Positions 17,291-29,769 of a stretch of DNA of 64,000 nt are shown in pieces. The position numbers and the translations under genes were made by a program. Position 1 is the first letter of the stretch. Each line of letters begins with the position of its first letter. The DNA is taken from NCBI GenBank assembly GCA_051715425.1, contig JBPXJS010000039.1, forward strand, positions 124,001 through 188,000, read 5' to 3'. The notes below the pieces were generated by a model. The model did no database searches, had not been told where the DNA came from, and saw only the letters and a program-made list of their open reading frames with translations. Origin of the DNA: JAJTFA01 sp051715425. Lineage in GTDB: Bacteria > Bacteroidota > Bacteroidia > UKL13-3.

Positions 17291-17402
17291 TTCGGCAACG
17301 ACATACTTTCCCAGGTTTTATCCAAGTATCATCTGCGCTGATGGGCTTAACTACTCTGTTCGGAATGGGAAGAGGTGGACTCCATCGCAATAGTCACCGT
17401 AA
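17291..17402 (-). rRNA. rrf: 5S ribosomal RNA
   Basis: About 112 nt. The conserved core reads on the minus strand TCCCATTCCGAACAGAG, with AGTTAAGCCCATCAGCGC after it, and the ends pair (CGGTGAC near the 5' end, GTCGTTGCCG near the 3' end). Ends are approximate to a few bases. It is last in the operon, 64 nt after the 23S gene. Confidence 0.93.
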
Positions 17403-17412
17403 AGATCTTTAA

Positions 17413-17463
17413 GTTCTTTTTGACATATTATTGAAAGAAAACACATTCAAATTTTAGAATATT
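17413..17463 (-). other. 3' half of the 23S rRNA processing stem
   Basis: GTTCTTTTTGACATATTA (17413-17430) and the following ATTGAAAGAAAACACA are complementary to 20377-20404. AAATTTTAGAATATT (17449-17463) is complementary, with one mismatch, to 20332-20346. The 23S gene is thus enclosed in a long helix, the expected RNase III substrate. Confidence 0.75.
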
Positions 17464-17466
17464 GTG

Positions 17467-20324
<2,858 letters not shown>

Positions 20325-20331
20325 ATTATTT

Positions 20332-20404
20332 AATATCCTAAAATTTGAGGTTACTCTTACTCTTTAATTGTAAAATTGTGTTTTCTTTCAATATGTCAAA
20401 GAAC
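20332..20404 (-). other. 5' half of the 23S processing stem with a boxA-like element
   Basis: 20377-20404 (TGTGTTTTCTTTCAATATGT then CAAAGAAC) and 20332-20346 pair with the trailer at 17413-17463. On the minus strand GTTCTTTGACAT resembles an rrn antitermination boxA. Confidence 0.65.
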
Positions 20405-20421
20405 TCTTCCCACAAGTGGGA

Positions 20422-20498
20422 TGGTGGAGAATAACGGATTCGAACCGTTGACCCCCTGCGTGCAAGGCAGGTGCTCTAGCCAGCTGAGCTAATTCCCC
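20422..20498 (-). tRNA. tRNA-Ala (TGC)
   Basis: Starts GGGGAATTAGCTCAGC at 20498. The anticodon loop reads TTGCACG with anticodon TGC, the T arm is GGTTCGAATCC, and the acceptor 3' strand ATTCTCC is followed by A and an encoded CCA. It lies between 16S and 23S, as in most Bacteroidetes rrn operons. Confidence 0.96.
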
Positions 20499-20515
20499 AA
20501 TAGCATTTGATGTTG

Positions 20516-20589
20516 TAGTCCCGCCCAGATTTGAACTGGGGACCTCTACATTATCAGTGTAGCGCTCTAACCAACTGAGCTACGAGACT
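20516..20589 (-). tRNA. tRNA-Ile (GAT)
   Basis: Starts AGTCTCGTAGCTCAG at 20589. The anticodon loop CTGATAA contains GAT, the T arm is AGTTCAAATCT, and the acceptor 3' strand is CGGGACT plus A. CCA is not encoded (CAA follows), unlike the neighbouring tRNA-Ala. Confidence 0.96.
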
Positions 20590-20690
20590 ATGTGATTAAT
20601 CCAGCATACTCGGAAGGTTAGTACCTCCTGATTTAGCTATTGGTTGCACTAAGGCTGTACCAACTTAAAGAACAAAAAAATTGAAGATGA

Positions 20691-20704
20691 ATGAAATAGC
20701 GGAC
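20691..20704 (-). other. 3' strand of the 16S processing stem
   Basis: ATGAAATAGCGGAC (plus strand) is the exact complement of 22316-22329 on the other side of the 16S gene. TTGAAG at 20681-20686 pairs further out with CTTCAA at about 22332-22337. This is the predicted RNase III helix that frees 17S pre-rRNA. Confidence 0.8.
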
Positions 20705-20727
20705 AAATTTCGAAATCCTTAAACTCT

Positions 20728-22254
<1,527 letters not shown>

Positions 22255-22294
22255 TAAAAGATTATTTGATTGTCTGACTTATGGATTTGAAACT

Positions 22295-22314
22295 CTTGTA
22301 ATTTAAATTACAAG
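22295..22314 (-). repeat. Perfect 20-bp palindrome in the 16S leader
   Basis: CTTGTAATTTAAATTACAAG is its own reverse complement. It lies between the 16S gene and the 5' strand of the processing stem and may fold as a hairpin or form part of the pre-16S helix. Confidence 0.7.
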
Positions 22315-22315
22315 G

Positions 22316-22329
22316 GTCCGCTATTTCAT
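22316..22329 (-). other. 5' strand of the 16S processing stem
   Basis: GTCCGCTATTTCAT is complementary over all 14 positions to 20691-20704. On the minus strand a boxA-like GTTCTTTGAAG lies just upstream, at about 22332-22342. Confidence 0.8.
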
Positions 22330-22410
22330 CACTTCAAAGAACTTTATATCTTATAACCTCACGGCTGATATTTCTTGTTTTAAAGCCCTTTCATTTTCTA
22401 AAAGGGGATG

Positions 22411-22440
22411 CAAAGGTAAGAGTTTTTATTTTATTGTCAA
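22411..22440 (-). promoter_or_regulatory. rRNA promoter P1
   Basis: On the minus strand TTG (22440-22438), a 19-nt spacer and TACCTTTG (22418-22411) match the -33/-7 Bacteroidetes promoter. It is followed by CATCCCC, a C-rich start region shared with P2 and P3. Confidence 0.85.
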
Positions 22441-22525
22441 GTTTTTTTTGAAAATATTTTCAGAACTCTTTGTTTGCTGCTTTTGAATTTTAAAAGTAGT
22501 TAAAATACTTTCCAAAAGCGGGCTG

Positions 22526-22557
22526 CAAAGATAAGCATTAGTTTTTTACTGATGCAA
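22526..22557 (-). promoter_or_regulatory. rRNA promoter P2
   Basis: On the minus strand TTG (22557-22555), a 21-nt spacer and TATCTTTG (22533-22526), followed by CAGCCCGC. It lies 115 bp upstream of P1. Confidence 0.8.
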
Positions 22558-22634
22558 GTTTTTTTTCAAAAAAATCTTAGCGACTTACCTTTTTAAAGAA
22601 CTTTTAATTAGACACCATTTTGTTAACGGGACGG

Positions 22635-22665
22635 CAAAGGTAAGGCGATATTTAGTATGTGCTAA
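22635..22665 (-). promoter_or_regulatory. rRNA promoter P3
   Basis: TACCTTTG on the minus strand (22642-22635), followed by CCGTCCCG. The -33 position is TTAG rather than TTTG (22665-22662), so it may be weaker. It lies 109 bp upstream of P2. The rest of the 22255-22799 gap is AT-rich leader with no gene seen. Confidence 0.65.
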
Positions 22666-22799
22666 TTTTTTTTACTCTTTGTTTATATTGGCTTGTAAAA
22701 CAGGATGTAAATTTATCCTTTTAGGTTTACCTGCAAATGTTGCTGGTTTGTGCTTATTACTTATATATTTTCGCAAATCTTTATTAAACACGGTTTTAT

Positions 22800-24449
22800 A
22801 TGAATTATTACGAAAAACATGAAAATTTAATTGCCGAATCAATTGAGGCGCTAAAAACAAGAAACTATTTTACTGTATATCCTGAAATACCTAAATTATA
22901 TGGTGAGGAGGGTGATTCTATGGCCAGGGCTTTCATAAGTTCAGCTATGAATAACGACTTCAATGAACTGTTACAAGAAAACAGTAAAGGATATGTTGGT
23001 GAAGAGATATCTCCGTATTTACAGGTGGGGATTGGGATAAAATACCCGACCTGCGAGAACGAAGTATACATAAACAATGCTAAATTAAGTATCAAGGAAT
23101 GGGAAAATGTTGATGTGAAAACTCGTGCGGGAATTTTAATAGAGTCGCTGGAAGGAATAAAAAGGAGGTTTTTTGATATTGCCTACGCGACCATGCACAC
23201 AACCGGACAGTCTTATATGATGTCTTTTCAGGCATCGGGGCCTCATTCAAATGACAGAGCGCTCGAAGCAATTATAATGGGATACTTAGAATTAACGAAA
23301 CATGTGACTGAGGTTGATTGGATAAAGCCAATGGGGAAGTTTAATCTCAAAATACATAAAACGTGGAGGGCTGTTCCCAAAGGTATTTCATTGGTAATTG
23401 GTTGTTCTACATTTCCAATCTGGAATACTGTTCCAGGCTTGTATGCCAGTTTGATTACAGGTAATCCGGTTATTGTAAAACCACACCCAAAGGCAATTTT
23501 ACCGATTGCCATTGTTGTGGCTGAAATTCAAAAAACCTTAAAGCAGGCAGGAATTAATCCACTATTGGTGCAATTGGCAACAGATACACCCGATCAACCG
23601 ATAACCAAAGCACTTGCAGAAAGCAAAGAGGTAAAACTAATTGACTATACGGGCGGAAGTGAGTTTGGAAATTATGTAGAATCTCTTGGGAAAACGGTAT
23701 TTACCGAAAAGGCAGGTGTTAACTCCATCATATTAGATTCTGTATCTGACTTAAACCCTGTGATGCAGAATATTGCATTCTCCGCATCTCTTTACACTGG
23801 CCAGATGTGCACTGCACCTCAGAATATTTTCATTTCAAAGGATGGAATAAAGGCAGGAGAAGGAACAATGAGCTTTGATGATGTGGTTAAAACATTATGC
23901 GATTCGATAACAGGGCTTGTAGATAACCCCAAAGCAGGAGCTCCAACATTAGGTGCAGTACAATCTGAACAAACATATAATCGTGTTCAACAAGTTGATC
24001 AATTTGGAGGGAAAGTATTATTGGCCAGTAAGGCGATTAAGAACGAAGAGTTTCCTGATGCAAGAATAGCCACGCCAACTGTTGTGGAGTTAAGCCGTGA
24101 TCAAGTTTCTGTTTATTCGAATGAGTGTTTTGGGCCAATCTTGTTTGTTATAAAAACGGACTCCGTTGAGGATTCGATTGAACTGGCTAAAAATCTTGCA
24201 GAAGCAAAAGGGGCGATAACATGCGGGGCATACACGACAGATAAACTCATTGAAGAAAAGATTGCAACTGAAATGAATGCTGTATTTACTCCCGTATCAT
24301 TTAATTTTACCGGTGCCGCCTTTATCAACTCACATGCTGCGTTTAGTGACTACCATGTAACGGGGGGGAACCTTGCAGGTAATGCAAGTTTTACTAACAC
24401 TGAGTTTGTTGCAAAACGATTTGTATGGGTAGGAAACAGGTATGCTTAA
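22800..24449 (+). CDS. paaN: Phenylacetic acid degradation protein PaaN-type aldehyde dehydrogenase
   Basis: 549 residues, the length of the stand-alone PaaN family (oxepin-CoA ring-cleavage aldehyde dehydrogenase). The aldehyde dehydrogenase core shows an NAD-binding region (PVIVKPHPKAILP), LIDYTGGSEFG and the catalytic Cys337 in GQMCTAPQN. The N-terminal ~100 residues are PaaN-specific rather than shared by general ALDHs. No other paa gene is next to it; it stands alone between the rrn promoters and a convergent lipoprotein gene. A related long-chain or semialdehyde substrate is possible, so the pathway assignment rests on family resemblance. Confidence 0.85.
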   Translation: MNYYEKHENLIAESIEALKTRNYFTVYPEIPKLYGEEGDSMARAFISSAMNNDFNELLQENSKGYVGEEISPYLQVGIGIKYPTCENEVYINNAKLSIKEWENVDVKTRAGILIESLEGIKRRFFDIAYATMHTTGQSYMMSFQASGPHSNDRALEAIIMGYLELTKHVTEVDWIKPMGKFNLKIHKTWRAVPKGISLVIGCSTFPIWNTVPGLYASLITGNPVIVKPHPKAILPIAIVVAEIQKTLKQAGINPLLVQLATDTPDQPITKALAESKEVKLIDYTGGSEFGNYVESLGKTVFTEKAGVNSIILDSVSDLNPVMQNIAFSASLYTGQMCTAPQNIFISKDGIKAGEGTMSFDDVVKTLCDSITGLVDNPKAGAPTLGAVQSEQTYNRVQQVDQFGGKVLLASKAIKNEEFPDARIATPTVVELSRDQVSVYSNECFGPILFVIKTDSVEDSIELAKNLAEAKGAITCGAYTTDKLIEEKIATEMNAVFTPVSFNFTGAAFINSHAAFSDYHVTGGNLAGNASFTNTEFVAKRFVWVGNRYA

Positions 24450-24458
24450 GAATAAAGT

Positions 24459-24498
24459 TGCAGGCAGGTAGAAAGATTTTACTTTTTACTTGCCTGCA
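24459..24498. terminator. Bidirectional hairpin between convergent genes
   Basis: TGCAGGCAGGTA (24459-24470) pairs with TACTTGCCTGCA (24487-24498) with one G-U, loop 16 nt. The right arm overlaps the last codons of the minus-strand lipoprotein gene. T-rich DNA occurs in the loop and so it may terminate both genes. Confidence 0.55.
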
Positions 24499-25901
24499 GA
24501 ATATCCTTTGAATTGAATGGATTGAAATACCCCGAAGGTTGTTTTATTGCTTTTTATCTGAAAATTAAAAACGGTTTCATCCTTTTCATTGTTTGCCCCG
24601 GTTGTGAGCAGTTTAATAGTATGCGTGCCTGAAGGAATATTTACTCTCGTGTAGTTAACAGAATAGGGTAATAGCTGCCAGTTTCTGGTATCGGCTTGTT
24701 CGGTTGCTGCATTTACGATGCTTAAGGCCATACCAAGTCCCTGATTCTGTTTTCGCAGAGCTTCTTCAGCAACCTGCTTAAGAGCAAGTCTAAGTAAGGC
24801 TTCCCCTAATTCTTTTAGCATACGATCATTCAAAGATTTGTAGGCAATGGCATTTACATCTTCAGCTAATTCAAGTTGGGCATTGAGACCAATTGAATCG
24901 CAAATAATGTGTGCTTTATGATAAAGGGGATCTCTGGTAACATATTTAGGAAAAGCAACGCGGATAAACTTTAAAGATGAAAGGCTATTGCTTTTTTCTG
25001 AATCGCCTACATAAAAAGGAAAATTGAGGCCCAGATCGAGGTTTACAAAATTGACCCAGCCATTTCCCCCAGGAATGACGGTGAAATTAATACTCCACTC
25101 ATCCTTAACAGGACCAAATCCATTATTCCAAAAGAACAATAAATTCCCGTTACCTGTAGTTTCTTTTTCCAGCTTAAGGTTGAATTCTGATTCATACAAA
25201 CGTTGGTCTTCATAAAATCCGGTTAATGCTGCCGTTCTTATCAAATCCTTTTTTAGCTGCAATGGAATTGGAGTGCCAAGTTGAGACTGGTAATCGTCCT
25301 TGTATACCTCATATGCATTCCTGTATGCAATAAAGGCGTTATTGTAATCCTTTTGGGCATCGTAAATTATTCCAAGAAGGTTATGAGCAAATGCATCCCG
25401 TTTGTATTTGTTTTTTCCGCTATAAGTGTCGCTTATTTTTTGCATTTTAAGCAACATGCGTTTGGCTTCTACGAGTGCGGCATCTAAATCACCCAGTTGG
25501 GCATAATTAATTGAGGTGTAATAATGCAGCAGAATTTGCTCAAAAGTTTCACCGGCATAAGGCTCTATTTTTGGATTACTTAAAAATGATAGTGCCTTTG
25601 TAGCGTAGTTCTTTTGATAGTCCTCAATATAATAATCGGCAAGTCTAAAATATTTATTGCTTTCAAAAGGCTTGTTATTCATCCATAAAACAGTGCCTTT
25701 GTTGAAGTAATATAGAAGAATATCTTTTTTCTTTTTTTCAAGCTTAGGATCCTGAAGTATTTTTTCAGCCACCTCCAGATTACCCTGATAAACTGATTGC
25801 ATCAAGGCTACGTTTTTTTCATAGTAAGTAGCACATGATGCAATCAGGATATTAATTACCAGCAGGCAATATAAAACCTTATTTCTTTTCAGAAATGACA
25901 C
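24486..25901 (-). CDS. COG3014-like TPR lipoprotein
   Basis: 471 residues. A lipoprotein signal (LLVINILIASC) places the lipid-modified Cys at about residue 23. Residues 30-230 contain TPR-like helices (AGETFEQILLHYYTSINYAQ, NLLGIIYDAQKDYNNAFIAY). The C-terminal half is beta-rich with PSGTHTIKLLTTG. It resembles the uncharacterised COG3014 family, often encoded next to LpoB, as here (23-nt gap). It is likely to be on the inner leaflet of the outer membrane and to work with the cell-wall synthesis activator, but its biochemical role is not known. Confidence 0.8.
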   Translation of the reverse strand: MSFLKRNKVLYCLLVINILIASCATYYEKNVALMQSVYQGNLEVAEKILQDPKLEKKKKDILLYYFNKGTVLWMNNKPFESNKYFRLADYYIEDYQKNYATKALSFLSNPKIEPYAGETFEQILLHYYTSINYAQLGDLDAALVEAKRMLLKMQKISDTYSGKNKYKRDAFAHNLLGIIYDAQKDYNNAFIAYRNAYEVYKDDYQSQLGTPIPLQLKKDLIRTAALTGFYEDQRLYESEFNLKLEKETTGNGNLLFFWNNGFGPVKDEWSINFTVIPGGNGWVNFVNLDLGLNFPFYVGDSEKSNSLSSLKFIRVAFPKYVTRDPLYHKAHIICDSIGLNAQLELAEDVNAIAYKSLNDRMLKELGEALLRLALKQVAEEALRKQNQGLGMALSIVNAATEQADTRNWQLLPYSVNYTRVNIPSGTHTIKLLTTGANNEKDETVFNFQIKSNKTTFGVFQSIQFKGYSAGK

Positions 25902-25924
25902 TATAGTAGAGGTTTTGTCTGATG

Positions 25925-26512
25925 TTAGTTTTTAATGTACTTCTTGATTTCTTTCTCACCAATCCAAACTTTTTCATTGGTTTCAAGGTCCGTAAGTTCA
26001 AGATTTACCTGGTAAGCAACCGTTTTTTGGTTTTTGTATTGATCTACAATAGAGGTGATCACCCCATTCAACATAAAATCAGCACCTTTTTCTTTGCCCC
26101 ACTTTTTACGACTTTCTTCGGAAGCAAAAGTTTGCTGGTCATTTCTTTCTTCACGAACCTGACTGCGCTCGTCTCCTGATTGCACAACAGAAACCGTGGC
26201 AGAATTGATGAATGCCTTTTCCAGGTCTTTAATAAATGTGGTTGACTCAATATGTTCAGAGCTTTTATTTCTGATGCTACCTATAATAACTACAGGTTTT
26301 CTCCCATTTTTTTGTTCGAAGTTGTTTCTCCAAGGTCTTGACAAAACATCAGTAATCATTTCATTTGCCACGAGTTTAGAATCTGTATCATTCCAGCGTC
26401 CACTCAGATCTGTTTGCTGATTAGGGTCAATTCTTTTTACTTTTCTGTTTGCGCAGGAGCCCAATAGTAAAACCGATACTATTGCAGGGGCGATTAATAT
26501 TTTACGGATCAT
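25925..26512 (-). CDS. LpoB-like penicillin-binding protein activator
   Basis: 195 residues. Lipoprotein signal (APAIVSVLLLGSC, Cys about residue 20). The family motifs DLSGRWNDTDSKLVANEM, VVIIGSIRNKSSEHI and GADFMLNGVITS match the LpoB/COG3417 domain, whose E. coli member activates PBP1b from the outer membrane. The length is close to E. coli LpoB. It is first in a two-gene run with the COG3014 lipoprotein. A partner PBP is not in the window and the activation role is by homology. Confidence 0.87.
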   Translation of the reverse strand: MIRKILIAPAIVSVLLLGSCANRKVKRIDPNQQTDLSGRWNDTDSKLVANEMITDVLSRPWRNNFEQKNGRKPVVIIGSIRNKSSEHIESTTFIKDLEKAFINSATVSVVQSGDERSQVREERNDQQTFASEESRKKWGKEKGADFMLNGVITSIVDQYKNQKTVAYQVNLELTDLETNEKVWIGEKEIKKYIKN

Positions 26513-26550
26513 GTTTTATTAGTTTTCAATTATTTATACAAATGACGTTC

Positions 26551-26558
26551 CAAAACTA
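26551..26558 (-). promoter_or_regulatory. -7 box TAGTTTTG for the LpoB gene
   Basis: CAAAACTA on the plus strand reads TAGTTTTG on the minus strand, an exact TAnnTTTG match 38 nt before the ATG at 26512. No good -33 box is seen. Confidence 0.45.
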
Positions 26559-26580
26559 ATAAAACCCCTACTAACTTAAT

Positions 26581-26616
26581 AAAAAATAATAACGACCTAG
26601 TTTAGAGGTCGTTATT
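26581..26616 (-). terminator. Terminator of the ThiF-kinase-AsmA operon
   Basis: AATAACGACCT (26588-26598) pairs perfectly over 11 bp with AGGTCGTTATT (26606-26616). On the minus strand it is followed by ATTTTTT. It lies 33 nt past the AsmA stop. Confidence 0.85.
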
Positions 26617-26649
26617 ATAAAATTTGAATAGTTTGAAGTTAGCCTTTGA

Positions 26650-29358
26650 TTAGCGAGGAAAAAGTCCTTTTAATTTTTTCTTGGCCTCTTCTTCTGCCTT
26701 CTTTTTGGCCTTTTCCTGCTCAGCTTTGGCTTTTTCTTCAGCTTCCCTGCGGACTTTATCTGCTTCAGCCTTTAATCGGTCTGCTTCGGCACGTGCTTTG
26801 GCTTCGGCCTCTTTTTTTGCCTTCTCACCCTGAGCTTTCAATTTTTCTGCTTCAGCGCGAGCCTTAGCCTCCAGTTCTTTTTTCTTTTTATCAAGTTCTG
26901 CAGAAAGCTGATCTTTAATACTGCTGGCTTCATTTTTGGCGATATCAGCCAGATTTGTGGAAACACTTGGATTGGTGAATGTACCGCCAATTTTAAGACC
27001 CACATTAATGTTTCCGCTAAGGGCAACATTGGTGCCTGCCTTTTTATTGGCAGAAGCAAGCATCTGTTCCAAAGCGCTATTCACAGCACCCAAATCTTTG
27101 CGAGGTATGGAAGAGGTACCTAAATAATCAATTGTTTGATCCAGTCCGGTAGTTCCTGAGAGGGTCATTTTTTGACCAGCAATATTCATATCAAATGGTT
27201 TTGTATAAATTTTTCCATTTTCAACCTTGAATTGAATGCGTACATTGGATAACGTTGGTTTTTTGATGGCTTCATTCTTCAGCACTTCTCCGACTTTTTC
27301 AAAAACTTTCACTCCTTGTATATCGGCTGAAGGCACTGTAAGAACTCCTTCTGCAAATAGTTCGTCATAAATCGGGTTTAACTTTTGGTCGAGTACTGCA
27401 TTCATTTTAAAGGTAGTAGACATAGAACCTTTTGTTTTTTCAGCTATAGGAGCAATTTTTTTAACGGTATTAAATGTTGCAAAAGCTTTTTGGATATCCA
27501 GGTTTTGAATACCAAAATCCATAATTACTGAAGGTTTTTTAGGGTTTGATGTTTCATAGTATCCATCCATTGTTATTGCAGCACCTAAAGTGTTTAATGC
27601 TATTTTATTAAATGCCAGTTTTTGTTCGGCAACTTTAACCTGACCTTTGAAGTTTGAAATCTCCATATTGGTATAAAGAAGTTTGGCGATATTGCTGTTT
27701 AAAGTAAACTCAATATTAGCAGGTATTTCCGGGGCGGAAATAGAGGCAGTGTCAACCTGGGCTGGACTTTGTTCTGGCTGAGGCTTATCGGAAATGAATT
27801 GATTAGCATCAATAAGCAAGGAATTAAAGTTAAGCACACCTTTTAGGGTACCTTTTCCAAATATATAAGAGAAGAAATTGGATAGTTCACCGCTCATTTG
27901 CATATCAGACTTGCCCAGTTTTGCATCAAAGCTTGCCAGGGTAACGGTTTTGGGATTAAATCGAAGTTCTGTTTTGGAAAGATTGAATGATTGGGGGAGT
28001 GCTTTGGAGACAAACATTAAATTGGTAACAGCAAGATTCCCGCTTGCGTTAAAATCTTCATATTGTCCTTTTTCTATTGTAGAAACTTTTCCTTTTGCCT
28101 GCAAATCCGTGGTAAGTAATCCACTTATTTTCATGCCTTCTTCCAGTGGAACTATCTTTGTTAAGTTATCAAAGTTTAACCGACCAACAAATGAGGCATC
28201 AATTTCCGGGTCTTTAACCGGGTTAACAGCAATTAATTTAGCATCAAAGGGGTCTCCGGAAACTTCAAAGTGAAAAGTAGATAAATCAATTTTAGTGTGG
28301 TCGATATTACCATCAGGATTAGTAACAGCCAGTTTTATATTAATATTATTAACCGGGGCTGGTAATGATGGATATTTAAACATGGCATTTTCAACAAGCA
28401 GATTGAAGGCAAAGGCAGGCAACTGATTGCTGTTGTATGTTCCTTTGGCAAAACCATTGAAACCAAGTTTTCCTGTTGTTTGAACATCCTTGAAATCTTT
28501 AGTATAAACACCCGGAACAAGAGAAAGGAAATTTTTAAAGTCTGTTTTTGTTGCAGCATATTTAAGATCAAGATTAATATCATCTTTAATCATTTGTACA
28601 AAACCATCAAATTTAAACGTGAGTTCATTCAGGCTGATCTCATTTTCGCGAAAAGTATATTTGGCGTTTTTATTATCCGCATCAATTCCAGCTTTAAAGG
28701 TAGTTTTTACCTTGTTGAGGTATTTCACTCCTGCCTGAGCAACACTCGTTTCATCAATTCCAAGATCCATCACCAGTTCTACCTGATCCTGAGAAAAATC
28801 GCCATTTAATGTATAGTTCAGGTTTTTTAGGTGAGCAAATGTTCCGCCTTTATTGTCGTTATATTTTATTTCTGCATTTTTTATTTCGAACTTTTTAAGT
28901 GCAATATTGAATTTGGAAGCAGTTGTGTCTGCTGGTTTTTCTGTTGTGGTATCTGTAGATGGTTTGGCGATATCCCAGTTTGCTTTTCCATCTTTGGTAA
29001 CAATGGCGTTAATATAAGGCCCGTCAAGTAACACTTTACGTATTTTAATTTGTTCTCCGTTTATCACACTCATAATATCAAGTGTTGCGGAGAATTCCTT
29101 TAGATAAACGAGGGTGTCACCTTCAAATTCATTAATGCCCACGACAGAAAGTTCTTTAATGCCAAGGGTGAAATCAGGGAAGTTACTTATAAGGCTAAGG
29201 GTTATGTCATTATCGAAATTGATTTTGGCATTCACATTTTCATTAGCTGTTTTCTTAACCAACTCTACTATTTTCCCTTTAAAAAGGATTGGTGTTATAA
29301 AAACAGCAGCAATTAAAAGGAGTAATAAACCTCCAATTACATAAAAAACTTTTTTCAT
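26650..29358 (-). CDS. AsmA-family envelope protein
   Basis: 902 residues. One N-terminal membrane span (VIGGLLLLLIAAVFITPILF) followed by the AsmA pattern GKIVELVKKTANENVNAKI and a large beta-rich region, with the AsmA_2-like C-terminal part near MSLSGTTGLDQTIDYLG (about 725-760). The last ~90 residues are a Lys/Glu/Ala coiled coil. AsmA proteins are envelope-spanning, bridge-like proteins linked to lipid transport or outer-membrane assembly. The gene starts 3 nt after the single receiver gene and ends before a strong terminator, so it belongs to the signalling operon upstream. The Lys-rich tail is unusual and may bind DNA, RNA or acidic lipid; this is inference. Confidence 0.85.
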   Translation of the reverse strand: MKKVFYVIGGLLLLLIAAVFITPILFKGKIVELVKKTANENVNAKINFDNDITLSLISNFPDFTLGIKELSVVGINEFEGDTLVYLKEFSATLDIMSVINGEQIKIRKVLLDGPYINAIVTKDGKANWDIAKPSTDTTTEKPADTTASKFNIALKKFEIKNAEIKYNDNKGGTFAHLKNLNYTLNGDFSQDQVELVMDLGIDETSVAQAGVKYLNKVKTTFKAGIDADNKNAKYTFRENEISLNELTFKFDGFVQMIKDDINLDLKYAATKTDFKNFLSLVPGVYTKDFKDVQTTGKLGFNGFAKGTYNSNQLPAFAFNLLVENAMFKYPSLPAPVNNINIKLAVTNPDGNIDHTKIDLSTFHFEVSGDPFDAKLIAVNPVKDPEIDASFVGRLNFDNLTKIVPLEEGMKISGLLTTDLQAKGKVSTIEKGQYEDFNASGNLAVTNLMFVSKALPQSFNLSKTELRFNPKTVTLASFDAKLGKSDMQMSGELSNFFSYIFGKGTLKGVLNFNSLLIDANQFISDKPQPEQSPAQVDTASISAPEIPANIEFTLNSNIAKLLYTNMEISNFKGQVKVAEQKLAFNKIALNTLGAAITMDGYYETSNPKKPSVIMDFGIQNLDIQKAFATFNTVKKIAPIAEKTKGSMSTTFKMNAVLDQKLNPIYDELFAEGVLTVPSADIQGVKVFEKVGEVLKNEAIKKPTLSNVRIQFKVENGKIYTKPFDMNIAGQKMTLSGTTGLDQTIDYLGTSSIPRKDLGAVNSALEQMLASANKKAGTNVALSGNINVGLKIGGTFTNPSVSTNLADIAKNEASSIKDQLSAELDKKKKELEAKARAEAEKLKAQGEKAKKEAEAKARAEADRLKAEADKVRREAEEKAKAEQEKAKKKAEEEAKKKLKGLFPR

Positions 29359-29361
29359 ACG

Positions 29362-29769
29362 TTATGATTGAATTTGAAGCAAAGGTAATAAACTATCCTT
29401 TGTAAGTGGTTTTTGAAGCATAACATACACATTTACATTGCCTTTTGCCCTTGCCACATCGAACTGGTTGGTAGAGGAGGAAAGGACAATAACATGAATA
29501 TGTTGTTTTGATGAAACGCTTATTTGAGAATCGTATTGTTCAAGGAAATCGAAGCCATCCATTCCTGGCATGTAAATATCAAGCAAAATAAATATACGTG
29601 AGTTTTCCGTTTCTTCTTCTTTGAGGTGTTTTAATGCCTTTGATGCCTCAGTAAACTTATGAATGGGGGCTTCAGGATGCAGCGATTTAATTATTCTTTC
29701 TGCAATAAAAAGGTCTATAGGATTGTCATCAATCAGAAGGAATTTAATATCGGAATTGCTTAATGACAT
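29362..29769 (-). CDS. Single-domain response regulator
   Basis: 135 residues, receiver domain only. The acidic pair is in LLIDDNPID, the phospho-acceptor is Asp64 in ILLDIYMPGMDG, the Ser/Thr position is in VIVLSSS and the Lys in LQKPLTKD. Without an output domain it is likely to act as a phosphate shuttle or by protein binding. Its ATG overlaps the stop of the receiver-kinase gene by one base. Confidence 0.93.
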   Translation of the reverse strand: MSLSNSDIKFLLIDDNPIDLFIAERIIKSLHPEAPIHKFTEASKALKHLKEEETENSRIFILLDIYMPGMDGFDFLEQYDSQISVSSKQHIHVIVLSSSTNQFDVARAKGNVNVYVMLQKPLTKDSLLPLLQIQS

